Shown here: positions 1-5,261 of the stretch, piece after piece | How the letters are laid out: each line of letters starts with the position of its first letter | Numbering within the stretch: the stretch's first letter is position 1 | Assembly: GCA_002329575.1 (NCBI GenBank) | Contig: DCTK01000070.1 | Coordinates: 21,349 to 27,366 of the forward strand | Direction of reading: 5' to 3' | Length of the DNA: 6,018 nucleotides | Source of the DNA: Sutterella sp. UBA1442 | GTDB taxonomy: Bacteria; Pseudomonadota; Gammaproteobacteria; Burkholderiales; Burkholderiaceae_F | The notes under the pieces: generated by a model | Database searches by the model: none | What the model was told of the DNA's origin: nothing | The model's input: the letters and a program-made list of their open reading frames with translations, nothing else | Translations under genes and position numbers: made by a program

Positions 1-1042
1 ATTTGGTGGCTTCTTCAAGCAAGATGCTACAAGCCTCTTCATCGCCCTTATAAGTGACGGCTTCACCCATGCGAGTAAGTTTGTACTCAACACCATAAGC
101 TGCGGCCATACCCTTAACGGTCGTTTCGACATTTTGAGCCATATAGTCATTGATTTCTGTCGACTCACCACGCACTTCGAGTTGCAAATACGCATGGCCT
201 GCCACAATATTGCGGGCCGTACCGCTGACAATTTTGCCCACCTGAACTCGGGTAATGCCCTGACTGTGACCGGGCAAGCTACCTAAACTCATCACGGTTG
301 CGCAGGCACACATCAAAGCACTCTTGCCCTTTTCGGGGCTTCCTGCCGCTGCTGGGACTCCCGTGTACTCCAAATCAAATTTGGTCGTTGCAAGATACCC
401 TTCATGCGAAACACCGATTTGTCCGGGTTTAGCTGAACAACCGATGTGACCGGCTGCAAACCAATCCACGTCATCCAAGATGCCGCTTGCGGCCATGGCG
501 GCAGCTCCTCGGACACCTTCTTCTGCCGGTTGGAACAAAATCTTTACGACGCCGGTGAGCTCATCTGCGTGATCCTTCACCCAGCGAGCCACCGCCATAC
601 CGACTGCGGCGTGACCGTCGTGACCACACGCGTGCGAGTAACCTTTATATTCCGATCGGAACCCCAACTTATTAGGCACGTGCTCAGGATCGTCTGTTTC
701 CTCGATGGCCAAGCAATCAATATCAAAACGCAAGGCTGTCACGGGACCGGGACGACCAGTATCAAAGACTGCCACAGCCCCCGTATACCCTTCACACTCA
801 TCGATAAAGGCTTGAGGAACGCCGTGCGCCAAAGCTCGTTCAATAGATGCTTTCACCAAGGACTCATTGCGCCCCATCACGGCTTGCGGGTTGATGACTT
901 TTGTCCCAACAAGCATCGTCCAGCCCTCGTCTCTCAAATGCTTAACGATGTACCACGTCGTCTCAAACTCCGTCCAACCTTCTTCCGGATGACGGTGAAA
1001 CCAACGACGATCGTCAACCATTTTTTGAACATAATCCTGCAT
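1..1042 (-). CDS. AbgA-like M20 family amidohydrolase (3' end outside window)
   Basis: Partial gene: 347 residues are visible and the C-terminus lies beyond the left edge; E. coli AbgA is about 436 residues. From memory it aligns along its length with AbgA, the p-aminobenzoyl-glutamate hydrolase subunit: an RRWFHRHPE start (residues 12-20), TGRPGPVTALRFDID (95-109), metal-site motif SHACGHDGH (136-144; Cys139, His141), the catalytic FQPAEEG loop (170-176; Glu174/175), AGHIG (197-201; His199) and ATTKFD (218-223). The family hydrolyses N-acyl amino acids or amides with two bound metal ions, in the cytosol. The start at 1042 is supported by AAAGGAGG 5 nt upstream. The gene follows the transporter after 14 nt, so it is operonic. 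Oddity: in the dimerisation domain the usual AHAG is PAAAG (230-234), so the conserved His is Ala232, and one residue is missing next to it. The true substrate is unknown. A partner AbgB-like gene may lie off the left edge. Confidence 0.88.
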   Translation of the reverse strand, partial: MQDYVQKMVDDRRWFHRHPEEGWTEFETTWYIVKHLRDEGWTMLVGTKVINPQAVMGRNESLVKASIERALAHGVPQAFIDECEGYTGAVAVFDTGRPGPVTALRFDIDCLAIEETDDPEHVPNKLGFRSEYKGYSHACGHDGHAAVGMAVARWVKDHADELTGVVKILFQPAEEGVRGAAAMAASGILDDVDWFAAGHIGCSAKPGQIGVSHEGYLATTKFDLEYTGVPAAAGSPEKGKSALMCACATVMSLGSLPGHSQGITRVQVGKIVSGTARNIVAGHAYLQLEVRGESTEINDYMAQNVETTVKGMAAAYGVEYKLTRMGEAVTYKGDEEACSILLEEATK

Positions 1043-1047
1043 GATCG

Positions 1048-1055
1048 CCTCCTTT
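1048..1055 (-). promoter_or_regulatory. Ribosome binding site of the AbgA-like gene
   Basis: On the minus strand AAAGGAGG lies 5 nt before the ATG at 1042, just after the transporter stop codon (TAA, 1059-1057). It fixes the start of the hydrolase and shows independent initiation within the operon. Confidence 0.85.
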
Positions 1056-1056
1056 C

Positions 1057-2343
1057 TTAGAGATCGAAAATGAAGCCCAAAAGGCACAAGTTAATTAACA
1101 TCGGAGGCGCCATGCGCTTGACGATATCCATCGGCGACAAACGGGTCATACCAGCCACAACGATTGTGGCACCGGCAAGCGGCGAGCGAATACGACCCAA
1201 AGCACCGGATAATGAGGCCACCATACCCAAACTCGGAATTGATAATCCGAACTGCTCGGCATAAGGCGTCACGGACTGATTAAAGGCATGACCTGCCGCG
1301 TCGCCAGAACCGGTTAAAACACCCATCACGAATGGCCCGAAATTCGCAGCATAACGAGCCAAGTCGTTGGAGTGCGTGAGGTATTCAATTAACGCATCAA
1401 TGACGCCGGCTGCTTTCAAACCACCGGCAAAAACGCCGGCCGCAATGATGATCCCCAAGATGTTGCCGTAGCCCTTACCCATGCCCGTGAAGAATTCTCG
1501 GCAAACCGTCTCAGGGTTAGAACGCGTCACGAGTACGGCATAAATGGCACCCAACACCATGGCTGCTGCCACGCTCATCTTCATGGCGGGCACAATGGTA
1601 GCCCCTAACACCAAAAGCACAACGGGCAAAATCGGAGCAATGGCCATTAAAACGTTCGGGTTCTCGGGCAATTGACCTCGTGCATCGGCCTCAACAGACA
1701 TCATCACTTCGTGGCCTTCTTCGGGCTTTTTGTAATCTTTAAAGACAAAGATCATTAAAGTCACCATGATGATGTTAAGGGCACACAACGTAAGAATGTT
1801 CGGTGCAAACTGCACGATAAGGTCCATGACTTCCATATCGGCCAGTTTGGCAATAAAAACGTTGTGGCTGGAGCCCGGGCTTAATGTTGAGGGAGAAATT
1901 GAGCCGATAATGGCTGCACCAGCAATGGCTGGATGAAAACCTGCGCGCACCATCAACGGGATCATTGTGGGGCCTAGAGCTGCTGCGCAACCAGCCGCAG
2001 ACGGAATAGCCACTGCTACGCAACTGGCTACCAACATACATGCCGGCAGGAGCCAAAAACCGATTTTGCCCAAAGGCTTAACGAGTAGCCCTACCAAATG
2101 CACGTCGCAACGCGTCACCGAAATCACACCGGCAAAACCCATTGCCGAGCAAATAGCGATAATCATGGAGCCGCGCGTCATGTTGGTCGCAAAGGCATCA
2201 AAAGCTGCCATCGGTGCACCTGAGAGAAGCGCCATCACAAGACCCGAGGCAATCAACACCAAACGCGTTTCGTAACGCTTAATTAACGCCGCAATTGTCA
2301 GAATAACGACAATGACGGCCATCCAAATTGTCCAACTCATCAT
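1057..2343 (-). CDS. DcuC-family anaerobic C4-dicarboxylate transporter
   Basis: A 428-residue integral membrane protein, close to the family's length (E. coli DcuC is about 461). Hydrophobic segments run from residue 4 onward, with a hydrophilic central loop at about 202-230 separating two halves. The C-terminal half carries the DcuC-like string AAGVFAGGLKAAGVIDAL (301-318), then TGSGDAAGHAF (344-354), a region ending LGRIRSPLAG (382-391), and VVAGMTRLSPMDIVKR (395-410). DcuC carriers move succinate, fumarate or related dicarboxylates across the inner membrane under anaerobic conditions; distant members carry other anions. Lying between DUF1177 and an M20 hydrolase, it more likely imports the operon's substrate or exports a product than serves general fumarate respiration; that is inference. 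Two ATGs stand in tandem (2343 and 2340), and the second sits better behind the AAGGAG. Family confident, substrate unknown. Confidence 0.85.
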   Translation of the reverse strand: MMSWTIWMAVIVVILTIAALIKRYETRLVLIASGLVMALLSGAPMAAFDAFATNMTRGSMIIAICSAMGFAGVISVTRCDVHLVGLLVKPLGKIGFWLLPACMLVASCVAVAIPSAAGCAAALGPTMIPLMVRAGFHPAIAGAAIIGSISPSTLSPGSSHNVFIAKLADMEVMDLIVQFAPNILTLCALNIIMVTLMIFVFKDYKKPEEGHEVMMSVEADARGQLPENPNVLMAIAPILPVVLLVLGATIVPAMKMSVAAAMVLGAIYAVLVTRSNPETVCREFFTGMGKGYGNILGIIIAAGVFAGGLKAAGVIDALIEYLTHSNDLARYAANFGPFVMGVLTGSGDAAGHAFNQSVTPYAEQFGLSIPSLGMVASLSGALGRIRSPLAGATIVVAGMTRLSPMDIVKRMAPPMLINLCLLGFIFDL

Positions 2344-2345
2344 CG

Positions 2346-2353
2346 CTCTCCTT
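2346..2353 (-). promoter_or_regulatory. Ribosome binding site of the transporter, overlapping the upstream stop codon
   Basis: On the minus strand the DUF1177 stop codon runs straight into the Shine-Dalgarno (TAAGGAGAG). The GGAG lies 4 nt before the first ATG (2343) and 7 nt before the second (2340). The second spacing is closer to optimal, so the protein may begin at Met2. The overlap suggests that termination and reinitiation are coupled. Confidence 0.8.
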
Positions 2354-3302
2354 ACGCTTTACGACCCATTGTTTGCAAATGCGTCATCTCACCGTATTTA
2401 GCCGTAAGACTTTCAAATTCGGCTTCATCGTAGAAACTGCATTTGCTATCCCCGTAGTACTTCGCAACTTCAATGCAAAAACGTACCACTTCGTCCAAAT
2501 CTACAGCGTGTGTAGCACCGGTAGCGCAACCAGCCACCTGCGTGCACGTCGTAATGGCTACTCCGACACAAGGCGCATCGGTAGCGACACTCGGTTGCAA
2601 AATGGAATTAAGGTGATAAATATCATTGCCATAAGGTGTAATGTCCTGCATGGTCAACGCAAAAACGGCGGGCAATTCCCCCGTTGTCGTTTGCATAATC
2701 GATAGCAGGTCTTCGCTGGTGCGCAAAATCCATCCGGCCTTCACCGTTGGAGAAATGGCGAAACCGCGCTTATTAATAATGCGATTGCCTTTAGTCGTAT
2801 CTATGCACAAAATGGCATCCATGCGCTCATCGACCTCAAACGTATTGCACTCAGCACTTGTCACAGGAGAGTCCATAAACGGCACGGGCTCATGGGGACG
2901 AGTCGGCGCATTGGGACAAATATGGGTAGTCACGATGATGTCTCCAGCCAAACGATCACCGCGATCGGCCATACGAACAAGTTTTGCGGCTACTGCAACG
3001 GCACTTAACGCACCGTCCCCGTCACTTGTTAAACCGATTAACTTCGGACGTGCACCGATACCGCCGAGACGCCCAACGATACCCAGAGTGGGCGCAGTGC
3101 CACCAGAACTCTTACCATGGGTTCCGGGAATTAAAAATTTGACGAAATCGGTTTGTCCCTTTGCACCATGTGCCGTTTGCACACAGGTCTCGACATCGAT
3201 TGGTCCTTTAGCTTGTGAGAGCACGAAGTCTACAACGTCTTGGCCGCAAACTCGCGCATCATCGAGAAGCTCGTAAGCTTCGATGACCATTTTGAGACTC
3301 AT
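2352..3302 (-). CDS. DUF1177 family protein, function unknown
   Basis: A 316-residue soluble protein with no signal peptide or membrane segment. I recognise the DUF1177 pattern: TDFVKFLIPGTHGKSSGG (51-68), LGIVGRLGGIGARP (73-86), SDGDGA (93-98), GDIIVTTHICPNAPTRPH (120-137), PFMDSP (141-146), DTTKGNRIINKRG (168-180) and MQDITPYGNDIYHLNSILQP (218-237). The length is usual for the family. No function is established that I know of. The invariant-looking His, Asp and Cys residues (His62, Asp94, Asp96, His127, His137, Asp168, Asp220, His230) would suit a metal-dependent enzyme, but this is only suggestive. The sequence has about ten cysteines. The start at 3302 has AAGGAG at a 7-nt spacing. It is the first gene of the operon, 8 nt ahead of the DcuC-type transporter and then the M20 hydrolase, which points to a role in breakdown of a small amide or peptide-like compound. 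The family call rests on memory. Confidence 0.8.
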   Translation of the reverse strand: MSLKMVIEAYELLDDARVCGQDVVDFVLSQAKGPIDVETCVQTAHGAKGQTDFVKFLIPGTHGKSSGGTAPTLGIVGRLGGIGARPKLIGLTSDGDGALSAVAVAAKLVRMADRGDRLAGDIIVTTHICPNAPTRPHEPVPFMDSPVTSAECNTFEVDERMDAILCIDTTKGNRIINKRGFAISPTVKAGWILRTSEDLLSIMQTTTGELPAVFALTMQDITPYGNDIYHLNSILQPSVATDAPCVGVAITTCTQVAGCATGATHAVDLDEVVRFCIEVAKYYGDSKCSFYDEAEFESLTAKYGEMTHLQTMGRKA

Positions 3303-3309
3303 TTCACTA

Positions 3310-3315
3310 CTCCTT
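3310..3315 (-). promoter_or_regulatory. Ribosome binding site of the DUF1177 gene
   Basis: AAGGAG on the minus strand, 7 nt before the ATG at 3302. It supports that start and marks the 5' end of the operon's coding part. Confidence 0.8.
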
Positions 3316-3392
3316 TTTTATTTCTTCACATGGGATATTTAACAATAGAGCCTTTATCGTTATTCCGATACACTGGTTATTCCTAATTGCCA

Positions 3393-3405
3393 TAGAATCG
3401 TTCTA
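3393..3405. promoter_or_regulatory. Putative LysR-type operator (T-N11-A dyad)
   Basis: TAGAATCGTTCTA is a perfect 5-bp inverted repeat around a 3-nt centre and has exactly the T-N11-A shape bound by many LysR-type regulators. It lies in the middle of the divergent intergenic region, inside the spacer of one candidate plus-strand promoter. No regulator gene is visible in the window, and a short dyad can occur by chance. Confidence 0.3.
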
Positions 3406-3462
3406 AGTGCCATTTTTGAACACAATAACGTGATCGCTATCCAAAGTGCGCTTTTCGCATTG

Positions 3463-3469
3463 AAAGGAG
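3463..3469 (+). promoter_or_regulatory. Ribosome binding site of the MBL-fold hydrolase gene
   Basis: AAAGGAG lies 7 nt before the ATG at 3477. It supports that start over other in-frame codons. Confidence 0.8.
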
Positions 3470-3476
3470 CCCTGCC

Positions 3477-4286
3477 ATGCAATTAACTGTCGTCGTTGAA
3501 AACTTCTGCCAAAAACAAGGACTTTTGGCTGAATGGGGATACGCTGTTTTATTAGATACGCCCGAGGCTCGGGTGCTTTTAGACACAGGCGGTTATTGCC
3601 ACACACTGACGCACAACTTTAAAGTGTTAGGCATTGCGCCCTATAGTATTGATCACATCGTGCTCTCGCACGGCCACTTTGATCACACAAGTGGGCTCAT
3701 TGACGCCATGAGACTTAATCCGCAAGCCCGTGTGTGGGCCGCTTCTGTCGTCGGCATTGAAAAACGATGCGATGCGGATCAAAAGCGCCATGGTGGAGGC
3801 GGTGCTTGTATTAAAGCCGCTTGTACGGATTTCATCGAAAATTATGCGCACATCACCGAGGCCATCACCGCTTTTACTGTACCACTAAAAGCGCGAGATC
3901 CCCGCTTTGTAAACGCCAAAGATATGTGGCAGATCATGCCCGACGGTCAATTAGGCCCAGACCTTTTTGAAGATGATGTGTCGTTACTCGTGAAGTCTGA
4001 ACTAGGATATTCGCTTGTATTAGGCTGCGCGCATGCGGGACTTCCCAATATCATGCGCCATGTACAAGAAACTTTGGGGGTTAATGAGTTTCATACCGTA
4101 ATCGGCGGCACACACCTTTGCGCTGCCACAGACGAAACACTGCCGGTTTGGCTCGAGGCTCTTAAAGCTTTCCGCGTCAAACATTGGCGTCCTAATCACT
4201 GCACGGGATTTAAGGCCGCTTGCGAAATAGCCAAAGTGTTTAATGATGTTCAATGGGCAGGATGCGGTACAAAACTCATTATTTAG
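3477..4286 (+). CDS. Metallo-beta-lactamase-fold metal-dependent hydrolase, COG1237/DHPS-like
   Basis: A complete 269-residue cytosolic protein. Sequence features in order: strand-rich start, LLDTGG (34-39), the metal motif SHGHFDH (64-70; His65, His67, Asp69, His70), DD at 166-167, CAHAG (184-188; His186), IGGTHL (209-214; His213) and NHCTG (240-244; His241). The HCTG and GGTHL pair is characteristic of COG1237, whose members are often labelled 7,8-dihydropterin-6-methyl-4-(beta-D-ribofuranosyl)aminobenzene 5'-phosphate synthase after an archaeal homologue. In bacteria that label is mostly transferred annotation; hydrolysis of an ester, phosphoester or thioester is the safer statement. The metal site looks intact. 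It is divergent from the DUF1177-transporter-hydrolase operon, with which it may share regulation, and it converges on nrdG, its stop lying 12 nt from the nrdG stop. Substrate unknown. Confidence 0.88.
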   Translation: MQLTVVVENFCQKQGLLAEWGYAVLLDTPEARVLLDTGGYCHTLTHNFKVLGIAPYSIDHIVLSHGHFDHTSGLIDAMRLNPQARVWAASVVGIEKRCDADQKRHGGGGACIKAACTDFIENYAHITEAITAFTVPLKARDPRFVNAKDMWQIMPDGQLGPDLFEDDVSLLVKSELGYSLVLGCAHAGLPNIMRHVQETLGVNEFHTVIGGTHLCAATDETLPVWLEALKAFRVKHWRPNHCTGFKAACEIAKVFNDVQWAGCGTKLII

Positions 4287-4298
4287 AGAATTGAGAGA

Positions 4299-5051
4299 TC
4301 AGCCTCGTCTGAGTTCGAAGTTCTCAAATAACTCTTCGAGCGTGGCCAAGACGTCCTTATTCGGGTACTCATAGCCAACATTTTCAAAGGGTAACTCAAG
4401 CTCTTTAGGGCAGCGGTAGACCTGCAAAGCAAAGTGACTTACGCCACGCGCTTTTAACTCACGAGCTAATGTGATGAGAGATTCATCGGACAGATAGGCA
4501 GGGTGCGCGGTGGTGCGACATTCAAACAGCACCTTTTCTTCAATCAAAAGATCCAAGCACTGACTGACCGCTGCTGCATGGTCCCCCTTTTCACGGCCCA
4601 CGATCTTTTGATAAAGAGCCCCGTTACTTAAAGGCGCTTTGATATCAATTCCTACCCAATCGAGCTTTTGCACAACCGCTTTGAGATGTTCGGGGTAGCA
4701 GCCCGAGGTGTGAAGCCCAACCAAAAAGCCCATCGCCTTTACTTCCTCGATGGCATCGGGCAAAGCAGGATCAATCGTGGGCTCGCCGCCTGAAAACACC
4801 ACCGCGTCGAGCAAACCCTGACGGCGTTTTAATAACCCCACAACTTCATCCCAATCCCCGTGAAGGAAGCGCTCATCAAAGCGTCTGGGCTGCATGTGCG
4901 GGTTATGACAATAAACGCACTTCCAAGGGCAACCCTGCACGAACACTACGGCACTGAATTGCCCCGGATAATCAATCGCGGTATAGGGCGTCACCCCCGC
5001 CACCATGAGGTGGCGGGCACGATCGTGAAGGGATTCTAGGACTTCACTCAT
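4299..5051 (-). CDS. nrdG: Anaerobic ribonucleoside-triphosphate reductase activating protein (radical SAM)
   Basis: A 250-residue radical-SAM enzyme that uses a [4Fe-4S] cluster and S-adenosylmethionine to generate the glycyl radical on NrdD. The cluster motif is CPWKCVYC (41-48; Cys41, Cys45, Cys48). SAM-binding elements follow: FSGGEPTIDP (86-95), LHTSGCYPEHL (113-123) and a strand ending VGIDIKAP (133-140). It resembles the NrdG2-type (TIGR02495-like) activase, longer than E. coli NrdG. It is the last gene of the nrdD operon, 6 nt after the glycyl-radical gene. No clear Shine-Dalgarno precedes the ATG at 5051, so translational coupling to the small upstream gene is likely. The family's conserved part begins near the internal Met16 (5006; MVAGVTPYTAIDYPG), leaving about 15 extra N-terminal residues. 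The Met16 start also lacks a ribosome binding site and lies in a hairpin, so the upstream start is kept. Confidence 0.9.
   Translation of the reverse strand: MSEVLESLHDRARHLMVAGVTPYTAIDYPGQFSAVVFVQGCPWKCVYCHNPHMQPRRFDERFLHGDWDEVVGLLKRRQGLLDAVVFSGGEPTIDPALPDAIEEVKAMGFLVGLHTSGCYPEHLKAVVQKLDWVGIDIKAPLSNGALYQKIVGREKGDHAAAVSQCLDLLIEEKVLFECRTTAHPAYLSDESLITLARELKARGVSHFALQVYRCPKELELPFENVGYEYPNKDVLATLEELFENFELRRG
4996..5017. repeat. Perfect inverted repeat around an internal ATG of nrdG
   Basis: CCCGCCACC (4996-5004) and GGTGGCGGG (5009-5017) form a 9-bp, nearly all-GC stem with a 4-nt loop (5005-5008). It covers codons 13-19 of nrdG on the minus strand and includes the alternative start codon Met16 (5006-5004). 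No T-run follows it in the direction of transcription, so it is not a standard intrinsic terminator. Confidence 0.75.
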
Positions 5052-5057
5052 TGCAAT

Positions 5058-5237
5058 TTACTTTTGAGGTTTATCTAACCCGCAACGCTCTTCAACAAAG
5101 CACTTGCGTTCATAGAATTCGCCCTTTTTGCCCGTATTGAAGGACGACACCGGACGGTGATAGCCCATCACGCGTGTCCACACTTCACAGGGTTGACGTT
5201 CACTGTCTTGCAACTGAACGGTTTGATTCTTATCCAT
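5058..5237 (-). CDS. nrdD: Detached glycyl-radical domain of anaerobic ribonucleotide reductase
   Basis: A 59-residue protein that matches the extreme C-terminus of class III NrdD: CEVWTRVMGYHRPVSSFN (17-34), then a GKKGEFYERKCF segment (36-47). Gly25 in RVMGY corresponds to the glycine that carries the radical (Gly681 in the RTCGY of E. coli NrdD). The neighbouring large nrdD gene ends just before this segment, so the two proteins should assemble into one reductase, with this chain activated by NrdG. Independent translation is supported by GAGGA at 5250-5246, 8 nt before the ATG. The frame is the same as the upstream gene, but two TAA codons (5264-5262 and 5243-5241) intervene, which argues against a single-base error or stop-codon recoding. 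NrdG follows after 6 nt. The alternative, a recently broken nrdD, is less likely because the piece keeps a start codon, ribosome binding site and intact motif. Confidence 0.85.
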   Translation of the reverse strand: MDKNQTVQLQDSERQPCEVWTRVMGYHRPVSSFNTGKKGEFYERKCFVEERCGLDKPQK

Positions 5238-5245
5238 AATTTAAA

Positions 5246-5250
5246 TCCTC
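5246..5250 (-). promoter_or_regulatory. Ribosome binding site of the small glycyl-radical gene
   Basis: GAGGA on the minus strand, 8 nt upstream of the ATG at 5237 and within the 24-nt gap after the large nrdD stop. Its presence shows that the small protein is made as a separate chain. Confidence 0.65.
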
Positions 5251-5261
5251 ACTAAAAATGG

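Larger units (their letters stand above)
3303..3476. promoter_or_regulatory. Divergent intergenic region with putative promoters for both flanking units
   Basis: 174 nt of AT-rich sequence separates the divergent starts at 3302 (minus) and 3477 (plus), so both promoters should lie here. No strong consensus is visible. Plus-strand candidates are TTGCCA (3387-3392) with CATTTT (3411-3416) at 18 bp, and TTGAAC (3416-3421) with TATCCA (3438-3443) at 16 bp. A minus-strand -10-like TATTGT lies at 3347-3342 without a good -35. Weak cores in a divergent region suggest activator dependence. A short hairpin (GTGCG/CGCAT with a CTTTT loop, 3446-3460) lies just before the plus-strand ribosome binding site. 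The existence of promoters here is very likely; the exact boxes are guesses. Confidence 0.5.

Noticed and set aside
446..1060. Plus-strand 204-residue open frame opposite the M20 gene
   Set aside because: It is antisense to a gene with clear AbgA-like motifs, and its translation has no recognisable domain; it is a shadow frame.
2641..3276. Plus-strand 211-residue open frame opposite the DUF1177 gene
   Set aside because: Low-complexity, Ser/Pro-rich translation with no ribosome binding site, antisense to a well-supported family protein.
3374..3390. Sigma-54-like promoter (TGG ... TTGC) on the plus strand
   Set aside because: The spacing from TGG to TTGC is two bases too long for the -24/-12 consensus and the CAC part is missing.
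4291..4327. TTGAGA/TCTCAA pairing as a bidirectional terminator between the MBL gene and nrdG
   Set aside because: Only 6 bp of stem with a 25-nt loop and no T-run; too weak to call.
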